Positions 39,195-46,871 of a DNA stretch of 64,000 nucleotides are shown in pieces; the first letter of the stretch is position 1; each line of letters opens with the position of its first letter. The position numbers and the translations under genes are program-made. The notes below the pieces were generated by a model. It searched no databases. It saw nothing but the letters and a program-made list of their open reading frames with translations, and was not told the origin of the DNA. This DNA comes from GCA-003244245 sp050700055 (lineage in GTDB: Bacteria; Actinomycetota; Actinomycetes; Mycobacteriales; Pseudonocardiaceae): positions 11,767-75,766 of the forward strand of contig JBOHGE010000028.1 in NCBI GenBank assembly GCA_050700055.1. The letters run 5' to 3'.

Positions 39195-41435
39195 GGATGC
39201 GGCGGCGACGGCGACTTGGCCGAGGCTGATGCCTGCGTCGTTGGGGGGGACTCGGGAGTGGGTGAGGACTCGGAAGCCGGATTGTTCAAGACCCGCTACA
39301 GTGCGTTCCAGCAGCAGCATGTTCTGGAATACTCCGCCGGACAGGGCGGCAACGTCGACTCCGGTGGTCTCCCGCAGTCTCAGGCAGACCCGGACGATCG
39401 CGTCGGCAACGCCGTGGTGGAACCGGGTGGCGATCACCTCCCGGGGCACGCCCGCTCGCTGGTCGGCCAGCACAGCGCGCACCAGATCCGCGCCGTGCAG
39501 TTGCAGCGCGGGTCCCTCGGTCACCTCGGCCGGATAGCTGCCCTGCTCGGTCAGGTCGGCCTGCTGCTCCAGCTCCACCGCAGCCTGGCCCTCGTAGTTG
39601 ATCGAGTCACGGATCCCGAGAATCGCCGCGACGGCGTCGAACAGCCGCCCGGCGCTGGACGTCAGCGGGGCGTTCACCTGCCGCTCAACCATGGCCAGCA
39701 CGACATCCCACTGCTCGGCGTTGCGCGCCACCAGCTCCGGCGGCGCTTCGGAGCCCAGGTAGGCCGCCGCCATCCGCCAGGGTTGGCGGATGGCGGCGGC
39801 ACCGCCGGGCAGCGGCACCGGGACCAGGTGCGCCAACCGCTGGAACCCGGTCAGATCGGCTAGCAGGAACTCGCCGCCCCACAAGGTGCCGTCGGTGCCG
39901 TAGCCCAACCCGTCGAAGGCCACGCCCAGCACCGGGCCGGCATCGCCGTTGTCGGCCAAGCAGGACGCGATGTGCGCGTGGTGATGTTGCACCCCGACGA
40001 GTTCCACGTCCGGGAGTTCCAGGGCGTATTTGGTGGACAGGTATTCCGGATGCAGGTCGTGCGCGACCACCTCCGGTGTCACGTCGAACAACCGCCCGAA
40101 ATGCGCGATGCCCTCGGTGAACGAGCGCAGGGTCTCGTAGTTCTCCAGATCGCCGATGTGGTGGGACACGAACGCGTGCCGCCCGCGGGTCAGGCAGAAG
40201 GTGTTCTTGAGCTCGGCGCCACAGCCGAGAATCGGCCGGGGCACCGGCCGTGCCAGGGTCAGCGGCTCCGGTGCGTAGCCGCGGGACCGGCGCACCGGTA
40301 GCTCGGCGCCACGGAAGATCCGCACCACCGAGTCGTCGGTGCGCATGTGGATCGCCCGGTCGTGGGTCAAAAAGGCGTCGGCGATCCCGGTCAACCGGTG
40401 ACCCGCGTCGCCGTCCTGGTACGCGATCGGCTCATCGGAAATGTTGCCGCTGGTCAGCACGATGGGAGCGGCGGTGGCGCGCAGCAGCAGGTGATGCAGC
40501 GGGGTGTAGGGCAACATCAGGCCCAGCGACCGGTTGCCGGGCGCGACCGCCGGGGCGACCGGAGCCTGCGGACGGCGGGGCAGCAGTACCACCGGTCGCC
40601 GCCGGCCGGCCAGCACCCGCTCCCCTACCGAGTCGATCACGCACAGCTGGTGGGCGGCGTCCAGATCGGCCACCATCACCGCGAACGGCTTGTCCTCGCG
40701 GTGCTTACGCGCGCGCAGCGCAGCGGTCGCGTCAGCATCAGCGGCCAGGGTTGCGACATGGTAGCCACCGAGCCCCTTGACCGCCAGCACCGCCCCGCCG
40801 GCCAGCACCGCCGCGGCCCGCGCAAGCGGATCGCCGGCCTGCTCAGCACCGTCGGCGCCGAGCAGGCGCAGTCGGGGACCGCAGGCGGGGCAGCACACCG
40901 GCTGAGCGTGAAAGCGCCGGTCAGCGGGATCGTGGTACTCGGTGGCGCAGGCGTCGCACATCGCGAACGGCGCCATTGTGGTGAACGGCCGGTCGTAAGG
41001 CACGTCACACACGATGGTGAACCGGGGGCCGCAGTTGGTGCAGTTGATGAACGGGTAGGCGAAGCGGCGATCGGTGGGATCGGCCAGCTCCCGCAGGCAG
41101 TCGGCGCAGGTGGCGCTGTCCGCCGAGACCAGGGTGTCACGCCGGCCGGCAGCATTGCTGGCCACGATGTGAAAACCCTGCTCCCCCGTCGGCACCAGCG
41201 GGCTGGTCCGCACCTGCTCGACCACCGCCAGCGGCGGAGCCTGTGCCGGCAGCACCGTGAGAAACTCGCTGACCGCCTGCTCGGTCCCTTCCACCTCCAC
41301 GAAGACGCCCGCGGTGTCGTTGCCGACCCAGCCGGACAGGCCCAGACGTCCCGCCAAGCCATGGACGTAAGGCCGGAACCCCACGCCTTGCACGACGCCC
41401 TCGACTCGTACCTCAACTCGGATACAGTGCTGCAC
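39168..41435 (-). CDS. hypF: HypF carbamoyltransferase
   Basis: HypF makes the carbamoyl-adenylate that HypE turns into cyanide. The order of domains is complete: acylphosphatase (RVEGVVQGVGFRPYVHGLAG), two zinc fingers (CADCLRELADPTDRRFAYPF, CDACATEYHDPADR with CCPACGPRL), a YrdC-like domain (VLAVKGLGGYHVATLAADAD) and a Kae1-like domain (GVQHHHAHIASCLADNGDAG). The start is the GTG at 41435 (755 residues), since the acylphosphatase begins right there. It is divergent from hypA across an 18-bp repeat array. Confidence 0.95.
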   Translation of the reverse strand: MQHCIRVEVRVEGVVQGVGFRPYVHGLAGRLGLSGWVGNDTAGVFVEVEGTEQAVSEFLTVLPAQAPPLAVVEQVRTSPLVPTGEQGFHIVASNAAGRRDTLVSADSATCADCLRELADPTDRRFAYPFINCTNCGPRFTIVCDVPYDRPFTTMAPFAMCDACATEYHDPADRRFHAQPVCCPACGPRLRLLGADGAEQAGDPLARAAAVLAGGAVLAVKGLGGYHVATLAADADATAALRARKHREDKPFAVMVADLDAAHQLCVIDSVGERVLAGRRRPVVLLPRRPQAPVAPAVAPGNRSLGLMLPYTPLHHLLLRATAAPIVLTSGNISDEPIAYQDGDAGHRLTGIADAFLTHDRAIHMRTDDSVVRIFRGAELPVRRSRGYAPEPLTLARPVPRPILGCGAELKNTFCLTRGRHAFVSHHIGDLENYETLRSFTEGIAHFGRLFDVTPEVVAHDLHPEYLSTKYALELPDVELVGVQHHHAHIASCLADNGDAGPVLGVAFDGLGYGTDGTLWGGEFLLADLTGFQRLAHLVPVPLPGGAAAIRQPWRMAAAYLGSEAPPELVARNAEQWDVVLAMVERQVNAPLTSSAGRLFDAVAAILGIRDSINYEGQAAVELEQQADLTEQGSYPAEVTEGPALQLHGADLVRAVLADQRAGVPREVIATRFHHGVADAIVRVCLRLRETTGVDVAALSGGVFQNMLLLERTVAGLEQSGFRVLTHSRVPPNDAGISLGQVAVAAASLQSGNRLQ

Positions 41436-41469
41436 GCCGACGATTCTCCCGCCCTTGACAAGATCCCAG

Positions 41470-41523
41470 CATGCCACTGCACTGGGTCATGGCACTGCGC
41501 TGGGTCGTGACACAGTACTGGGT
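41470..41523. repeat. Three tandem 18-bp repeats between hypF and hypA
   Basis: Units 41470-41487, 41488-41505 and 41506-41523 follow the pattern catggcactgcgctgggt with two to six differences and no spacers. They fill most of the divergent hypF/hypA promoter region and end 20 bases before the hypA start. They are not in a coding frame of either gene. A cooperative operator is the simplest explanation. Confidence 0.7.
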
Positions 41524-41542
41524 GCCGAGCTGAGGAGGGCCT

Positions 41543-41875
41543 GTGCATGAAATGGCGATCACCCAGAGCGTGGTCCACGCGGTGCACGAGCGGATGGGCG
41601 ACACGCCGATCCGGCGGATCTGTCTGGAGATCGGCACGCTGTCCGGTGTGGTGGCTGACTCGGTCCAGTTCTGCTTCGAGCTGGTGACCGCGGGGACCAC
41701 GCTGGAGGGGGCGTCGCTGGAGATAGTTCAACCTTCCGGAAAAGCCCGCTGCCGAGACTGCGGCGTAGAGTTCGCGATGAACGACCTGCTGATGCTCTGC
41801 GCATGTGGCAGCGCGAATCGAGAACTTCTCGCAGGCGAGGAACTACGAATCCGGGAAGTCGAGGTGCTGGCCTGA
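41543..41875 (+). CDS. hypA: HypA nickel metallochaperone
   Basis: The 110-residue HypA starts with the GTG at 41543, giving the required Met-His-Glu nickel site (MHEMAITQSVVHAVHERMGD). The zinc finger uses CRDCGVEF and LCACGSANRE. It passes Ni to the large subunit together with HypB. The stop shares one base with the hypB ATG. Confidence 0.95.
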   Translation: MHEMAITQSVVHAVHERMGDTPIRRICLEIGTLSGVVADSVQFCFELVTAGTTLEGASLEIVQPSGKARCRDCGVEFAMNDLLMLCACGSANRELLAGEELRIREVEVLA

Positions 41876-42651
41876 TGTGTGCGACCTGTGGTTGCTCTGG
41901 GGACACCATTTTGGTGCATGAGCACGACCATGGACACGGGCACGGTCATGGACACGGGCCTGGCGACCATTCTCATGACGGCCATGAACAGCACGAGCCG
42001 CCAACCCGCACCGTCACCCTCGAGCAGGCCGTGCTGGCCCGCAATGACGCTCTCGCTGAAGTCAACCGCGAGTGGTTTGCGCAGCACGGCATCCTCGCGG
42101 TGAACCTGATGAGCTCTCCCGGTGCGGGTAAGACCACGCTGCTGGAGCGCACAATCCGGGAACTGGGCACCGAACTGCGGATGTCGGTCGTCGAGGGTGA
42201 CCAGGAGACAGTGCTTGACGCGGACCGGATCCGCGCCACCGGTGCTCCCGCGGTGCAGATCAACACCGGGTCCGGCTGCCACCTCGACGCCCAGATGCTG
42301 GCCGGTGGCCTGCGGACGTTGGATCCCCCGGATCGCTCGGTGGTGCTGATCGAGAACGTCGGTAACCTGGTGTGTCCGGCCTTGTTCGATCTCGGGGAGC
42401 GAGCACGGGTAGTCATCACCTCGGTGACCGAGGGCGCGGAGAAACCACAGAAGTATCCACAGATGTTCCGTGCCGCGGACGTGGTGCTGCTCAACAAGAT
42501 CGACCTGCTGCCCTACGTCGATTTCGACGTCGCCGCGTTCTTGGAGGGGGCGCGCCGGGCGAACCCGGGCGTCGAGGTGCTGCAACTGTCGGCGACCACT
42601 GGTGACGGTATCGCCGACTGGTACGGCTGGCTGCGCGCGCACCTCACGTAA
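41875..42651 (+). CDS. hypB: HypB nickel-inserting GTPase
   Basis: The 258-residue HypB begins MCATCGCSGD, a high-affinity Ni motif, and then has a His-rich stretch (residues 16-43, repeated His-Gly) that can store nickel. GTPase elements are MSSPGAGKTTLLERT, the metal-site Cys/His in INTGSGCHLDAQM, VLIENVGNLVCPALFD and LLNKIDLLPYVDFD. A hairpin terminator follows. Confidence 0.96.
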   Translation: MCATCGCSGDTILVHEHDHGHGHGHGHGPGDHSHDGHEQHEPPTRTVTLEQAVLARNDALAEVNREWFAQHGILAVNLMSSPGAGKTTLLERTIRELGTELRMSVVEGDQETVLDADRIRATGAPAVQINTGSGCHLDAQMLAGGLRTLDPPDRSVVLIENVGNLVCPALFDLGERARVVITSVTEGAEKPQKYPQMFRAADVVLLNKIDLLPYVDFDVAAFLEGARRANPGVEVLQLSATTGDGIADWYGWLRAHLT

Positions 42652-42652
42652 T

Positions 42653-42689
42653 AGCGGTCCTACTGAGAATTCAGCTCAGTAGGACCGCT
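42653..42689. terminator. Hairpin between hypB and the PspC gene
   Basis: An exact 15-bp inverted repeat (agcggtcctactgag and complement) at 42653-42667 and 42675-42689 has a seven-base loop. It lies between two convergent genes and covers the last codons of the PspC gene. Confidence 0.8.
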
Positions 42690-42864
42690 TGGGCATGATC
42701 ACCCAGAGCACCAGGTAGATCACGAACTGTGGGCCGGGCAGCAAGCAGGAGAGCACGAACAGCAACCGAACCAGGTTGGCGTTCCAGCCGAACCGCTGGG
42801 CGAGCCCAGCGCACACTCCTGCGATGACCTTGCCTTCCTGGGGCCGGGTCAGTGACGTGCTCAT
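42676..42864 (-). CDS. PspC-domain membrane protein
   Basis: The 62-residue protein consists of one PspC domain: an N-terminal basic segment (KVIAGVCAGLAQRFGWN), a membrane helix (LVRLLFVLSCLLPGPQFVIY) and a short WVIMPKRSY end. PspC proteins sense or respond to envelope stress. It is preceded by a clear ribosome binding site (gaggagga). No other psp gene is near. Confidence 0.88.
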   Translation of the reverse strand: MSTSLTRPQEGKVIAGVCAGLAQRFGWNANLVRLLFVLSCLLPGPQFVIYLVLWVIMPKRSY

Positions 42865-42960
42865 CGAATTCCTCCTCAGTAGCTGCCCTCACTGTGCCCT
42901 GCGGGCGTGGGTCAGCGCATCCGGGTGCCCCCGGACCACAACCTCAGGGTCCCCGCACCC

Positions 42961-43232
42961 TCAACCCGTGCCGGCGGCGCGGCCGGCTGTCAATGCGCCG
43001 AGCACGCTGAGACCGGCCAGCACCACCAGCAGCGCGAGAGTCGGCGACCCCAGCAGTGCCAGCAGCGCACCACTGCCGCCGATCGGCACCCAAGTCTTGC
43101 AACACCCGCCCGGCCAGCAGCCACAGCATGCCGGATGCCGGATGCGCTGCCTGCGACTCCTAAGCCCGCCCCGAACAGTAGCGGAGCCGCTACCAGGGAC
43201 CAGCCTGCAACCTCCGCCCACCTAGAGGTCAA
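42961..43232 (-). pseudogene. Small membrane protein, frameshifted
   Basis: Two frames on the same strand make sense only together. From 43232 the first reads MTSRWAEVAGWSLVAAPLLF and GAGLGVAGSASGIRHAVAAG. Past about 43110 the second reads KTWVPIGGSGALLALLGSPT and LALLVVLAGLSVLGALTAGR to a stop at 42961. Each part holds one or more hydrophobic helices, and each frame turns into Cys/Trp/Arg-rich nonsense beyond the joint. One indel explains this. No family is recognised. Confidence 0.6.
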
Positions 43233-43254
43233 GTCCCCCGGTCACGCCGTCAGG

Positions 43255-44331
43255 CTATGCCAGATATGGCTTGAGCAGGATCCCCAGCTGCAGGGTCAGC
43301 ATTCGCATCCAGGCCCGGCCCACCTCGGCAGCCGCTGCCGGCTCAGGGATCTTCCCGAAGACATACCCACCGTCATCATCCGGAGCGACGGTGTTCAACG
43401 CAGTCATGACTCTCATCTCGACCCATCCCATGAGGGCAATGGTCAGATCGGCCGGAATGACCACGTGGGGATGTGTTCCACCGTTCTTGACATGTGCGTC
43501 AGCCACTCTGGACATATAAGAATGGAAATCGCCGTCCATCGGCTTCGTCGTGCTCCGGGCCCACCAGCCCTTGAGGGTCATCTTACGCTGCGTGAGATGC
43601 GAGGCATCCTGGAAGTACCCGGCTGACTCCGGGCGGGAGAGCAGATAGTCGTAGGCAAGGATGACCACACCGCCGGCCGCTGGTCCCAGTAGCGGGCCGG
43701 TCTTGCGCAGAATCGACGCCTCCTTGGCACCGAATCCGGCGAACTCCGCGTAGGGATGAAACTCCGCGGACTCGTGATGACCAAGAGGACCTTCTGGTTG
43801 CGCCAGGTGGGGCTCGAGGATGATCCCTAGCTGTAACATGAACTGATTCATCCAGGCACCGCCGGCCGCCGACACTGTGGAGACGTCGCAGGTCTTGCCC
43901 AAAGCCTCAAGGATCTGTCCTTGTATCCAGGCGACCAGAGCCAGGATCAACTGCGGTGGCAGCGGCACCTGTACTCCTGGGAACGTCACTTCCGCCCCGT
44001 CGACTCGGCTGGCTTCTCTCAGGAAGCCGGCCAGTTCACCGTCGAACGGTCCGGACATGGTCCTGTCCAGCCACTCTTTTATCAGCAACGGGTTGACCGG
44101 CGAGCCCGATACACCCATCAGCGAGGCAGATTCCGGGCGTTCCATAAGGTAGCCGGATATCGCTTCCGCGATGCTGTCGGTGAACGAGGAAATAGCCTTA
44201 CCGGTCTCTTGTACGGCCACCGCCTCGTACGCTCGGAACCCAGCGAACTCGGCGAGTGGAGCGAATTCCGGCGTCACTAAAAGATCGCACTCGATCTCCC
44301 GTACGTCTGCGGTCTTGTTAATCATCGTCAT
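43255..44331 (-). CDS. Tandem protoglobin-like protein
   Basis: The 358-residue protein (start ATG at 44331, with gggatcagtc before it; an earlier start adds 24 residues) has two copies of one alpha-helical domain, at about residues 26-176 and 194-358. Each opens with AEFAGF and continues through a LMERPESA or LLSRPESA helix, as in the protoglobin / globin-coupled sensor family. In the second copy RVADAHVKNGG supplies a candidate proximal heme His (His280). In the first copy the matching place reads SRVDGAEV with no His. No transmitter domain is attached. It lies just past the hydrogenase cluster. Confidence 0.65.
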   Translation of the reverse strand: MTMINKTADVREIECDLLVTPEFAPLAEFAGFRAYEAVAVQETGKAISSFTDSIAEAISGYLMERPESASLMGVSGSPVNPLLIKEWLDRTMSGPFDGELAGFLREASRVDGAEVTFPGVQVPLPPQLILALVAWIQGQILEALGKTCDVSTVSAAGGAWMNQFMLQLGIILEPHLAQPEGPLGHHESAEFHPYAEFAGFGAKEASILRKTGPLLGPAAGGVVILAYDYLLSRPESAGYFQDASHLTQRKMTLKGWWARSTTKPMDGDFHSYMSRVADAHVKNGGTHPHVVIPADLTIALMGWVEMRVMTALNTVAPDDDGGYVFGKIPEPAAAAEVGRAWMRMLTLQLGILLKPYLA

Positions 44332-44636
44332 GACTGATCCCGTCTCTACGTTCTCCGCGGCTGTCGCGGACTGTATGATGTCGGGCGACCGAAGCTCGGC
44401 CACACAGTTCTCGCCAGTGAGAGTCGGTGTCTCGTCAGTGAGTCGGCGCTTCCTGGGTACTTGCGCGCCACGGCAACCCCCTGATCACCTTCTCCAGGGT
44501 AGGGGTAAATGCCGTTACGCCGCAGCTGACTTCATGTGACCAATCGCGAAGGAGTGTTAATTCCCCGTTGCGGGCTTGTGAAACATGTGACATTCACGTT
44601 GAATTGTGGCGACCACCACAGTTCGGCGCCATAGCG
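44332..44636. other. Intergenic region upstream of the tandem globin gene
   Basis: These 305 bases separate the globin gene start from the end of the peptidase gene, both on the minus strand. They should hold the globin promoter. No coding frame, hairpin or known operator stands out, and the sequence is somewhat AT-richer around 44540-44600. Confidence 0.4.
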
Positions 44637-45767
44637 TCACGCCGGTAATTCCGCAAGTTCCCGCGGGCGGTGGTTGAGCCGGTCGGCACCGTTGTCGGTG
44701 ACCACCACGATGTCCTCGATGCGAGCCCCCCAGCGGCCCGGGAGGTAGATACCCGGCTCGACGCTGAACGCCATTCCCGATTCGAGCACCAAGTCGTTGC
44801 CGGCTACGATGTAGGGCTCCTCGTGCACCTCCAGGCCGATGCCGTGCCCGGTCCGATGGATGAACCGCTCGCCGAGCCCGGCGTTGATGATCGGGACCCG
44901 GGCCGCAGCGTCCACCTGGTGCGCCGTCATCCCCGGGGCGACCGCCACCACTGCAGCATCTTGTGCAGCCTGCAGCACCGCATAGCACTCGGCGACGTCG
45001 GCGTCAGCCGGCTCACCCAGGCTGTAGGTGCGGGTGCAGTCGGAAAAATAGCCGTCCGGCGTCGGGCCGCCGATGTCGACCACCACCACATCCCCGGGCT
45101 GCACCACCCGGTCGGACACGTCGTGGTGCGGGCTTGCGCCATGCGGACCGGAGCCGATGATGACGAACGCTGCCGCGGTGTGTCCCTCCGCGACGATCGC
45201 AGCGGCCACATCGGCACCGACCTGCGCCTCGGTGCGCCCAACCCGCAACCACTCCCCCATCCGGGCGTGCACCCGGTCGATGGCCTGGCCGGCCGCAGCT
45301 AGCGCGGTGATCTCGGCGGCATCCTTGCGCATCCGCAGCTGCCGTAACACCGTCGACGCCAACTCCTGCTCGCAGTCCGGCAACGCAGCCCGTAGCCGCA
45401 ACACGTGTGCCGCAGGCATCGAGTCCCCCACCGCGGCGCGCGCCGGTGGCTGGCCGGGGCGTCGCAACAGGTCGGCTACCAGGGCGTAGGGGTCCGCACC
45501 GTCAGACCACTCGGCGATCTCCAGGCCGAGCCGCAGCGCCGGGGTACCGTCCAGACCGGGCCGTTCCAGCGCCGGGACCACCAGCGCCGGGTCACCATCG
45601 GCGGGTAGCACCAGGCAGGTCAGCCGTTCATGGGTCTGGCCGGTTACGCCGAGCAGGTAACGCAGATCAGGACTGGGGGTGACCAGCAGCGCATCCACGC
45701 CGGCTGCCCGGGTGGCCTGCCGCGCCCGGGTCAGCCGGGAGGTGACGGTGTCTAGTAGGTCGGGCAC
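44637..45767 (-). CDS. Xaa-Pro dipeptidase/aminopeptidase (M24)
   Basis: This 376-residue metallopeptidase starts at the GTG at 45767. It has an N-terminal creatinase-like domain and a pita-bread domain with the five metal ligands: Asp in VVVVDIGGPTPDG, Asp in FSDCTRTYSLG, His in HRTGHGIGLEVHEEP, Glu in FSVEPGIYLPG and Glu in ARIEDIVVVT. It cleaves Xaa-Pro peptides with Mn or Co. A very long open frame continues upstream over the exonuclease gene and is not coding. It is divergent from the exonuclease gene. Confidence 0.92.
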   Translation of the reverse strand: MPDLLDTVTSRLTRARQATRAAGVDALLVTPSPDLRYLLGVTGQTHERLTCLVLPADGDPALVVPALERPGLDGTPALRLGLEIAEWSDGADPYALVADLLRRPGQPPARAAVGDSMPAAHVLRLRAALPDCEQELASTVLRQLRMRKDAAEITALAAAGQAIDRVHARMGEWLRVGRTEAQVGADVAAAIVAEGHTAAAFVIIGSGPHGASPHHDVSDRVVQPGDVVVVDIGGPTPDGYFSDCTRTYSLGEPADADVAECYAVLQAAQDAAVVAVAPGMTAHQVDAAARVPIINAGLGERFIHRTGHGIGLEVHEEPYIVAGNDLVLESGMAFSVEPGIYLPGRWGARIEDIVVVTDNGADRLNHRPRELAELPA

Positions 45768-45809
45768 GCTCGACAGCTTAGGCCCCGGAGGCTGGCAGGC
45801 TCTGCGTCC

Positions 45810-46748
45810 ATGGACGCACCTCTGCTGCTGCTCGACGCCGCGAGCCTGTACTTCCGGGCCTACTACGGCGTGCCGGAGTCGATCACCGCCCCGGACGGCA
45901 CCCCGGTGAACGCGGTGCGCGGCTTCACCGACATGGTCACCCGGCTGATCGAGCTGCGTCGCCCGTCGCGGCTGGTCGCCTGCCTGGACCTGGACTGGCG
46001 GCCGGCCTTCCGGGTCGCCGCGATCCCCTCCTACAAGGCACACCGGGTGGCCCCGGAGACCAGCGACATCGAACAGGTGCCGGACACCCTGAGCCCGCAG
46101 GTTCCGTTGATCCTCGAGCTGCTGGCCGCCGCCGGCTTGGCCACTGCGGGCGCCGACGGCTATGAGGCCGATGATGTGATCGGTGCGCTGGCCGCGGCCG
46201 AGCGCCGCGATCCGGTGGAGGTGGTCAGCGGTGACCGGGATCTGTTCCAGGTGGTGCGCACCGAGCCGACGCCGGTGCGGGTGATCTACGTCGGGCGGGG
46301 CTTGGCCAAAGCCGAGGTGATCGGCCCCGCCGAGCTCGCGAGCCGCTACGGGCTTCCCGAAACAGGTGCCGGTCCGGCCTACGCGGACCTGGCCGCGCTG
46401 CGCGGTGACCCGTCCGACGGGCTGCCCGGGGTGGCGGGAGTCGGGGAGAAGACCGCGGCCACCCTGATCAGTCGATTCGGCTCGGTGGAGGGCGTGGTCG
46501 CGGCGCTCGACGACCCGCAGTCGGCAATCGCTGCGGGGCTGCGGGCCAAGTTGCGCGCCGCCCGGGGTTACCTGGAGCTGGCCCCCACCGTGGTGCGGGT
46601 GGCTACCGATGCGCCGGTACGTCAGGACCGCGACGACACGCTGCTCTCGGCACCGGCCGACCCCGCCGCGCTCACCGCACTGCAACGGAAGTGGGGCCTG
46701 GGCACCTCGGTGGACCGCCTCGTCGCGGCACTGCACACTCAGGGCTGA
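45810..46748 (+). CDS. 5'-3' exonuclease / FEN-like protein
   Basis: The 312-residue protein corresponds to the free-standing 5' nuclease domain of DNA polymerase I. Active-site parts are LLLLDAASLYFRAYYGVP, VACLDLDWRPAFR, the IPSYKAHR motif, GADGYEADDVIGAL, VVSGDRDLFQVV and the helix-hairpin-helix GLPGVAGVGEKTAATL. It removes flaps or RNA primers. Such single-domain paralogs are common in actinobacteria. A palindromic element follows. Confidence 0.92.
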   Translation: MDAPLLLLDAASLYFRAYYGVPESITAPDGTPVNAVRGFTDMVTRLIELRRPSRLVACLDLDWRPAFRVAAIPSYKAHRVAPETSDIEQVPDTLSPQVPLILELLAAAGLATAGADGYEADDVIGALAAAERRDPVEVVSGDRDLFQVVRTEPTPVRVIYVGRGLAKAEVIGPAELASRYGLPETGAGPAYADLAALRGDPSDGLPGVAGVGEKTAATLISRFGSVEGVVAALDDPQSAIAAGLRAKLRAARGYLELAPTVVRVATDAPVRQDRDDTLLSAPADPAALTALQRKWGLGTSVDRLVAALHTQG

Positions 46749-46807
46749 CGCGCTCGTCGAGCAGCACGACCCAGCTCCGGACGCCTGAACTCCCGGCGCA
46801 CAACCCG

Positions 46808-46863
46808 TTCAGCGGGCTGAGCGGGGCTATCGCAGTGCCGATAACCCCGCTCAGCCCGCTGAA
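46808..46863. terminator. Palindrome between exonuclease and Hsp70 genes
   Basis: Arms 46808-46830 and 46841-46863 match at 22 of 23 positions around a ten-base loop. It separates two convergent genes. The first arm and loop start (ttcagcgggctgagcggggc and tatcg) closely resemble the hairpin at 16709-16735. Confidence 0.78.
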
Positions 46864-46871
46864 TGCCTTGG

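Noticed and set aside
39123..39863. A 246-residue open frame opposite hypF
   Set aside because: Low-complexity antisense frame of the conserved Kae1-like domain of HypF.
41470..41523. Short CRISPR-like array
   Set aside because: The units are 18 bp, imperfect and have no spacers; no cas gene other than a distant Cas4-like fold is near.
45768..46736. Upstream extension of the Xaa-Pro peptidase frame by 323 residues
   Set aside because: The extension is antisense to the 5'-3' exonuclease gene, has no conserved motif, and the peptidase is complete from the GTG at 45767.
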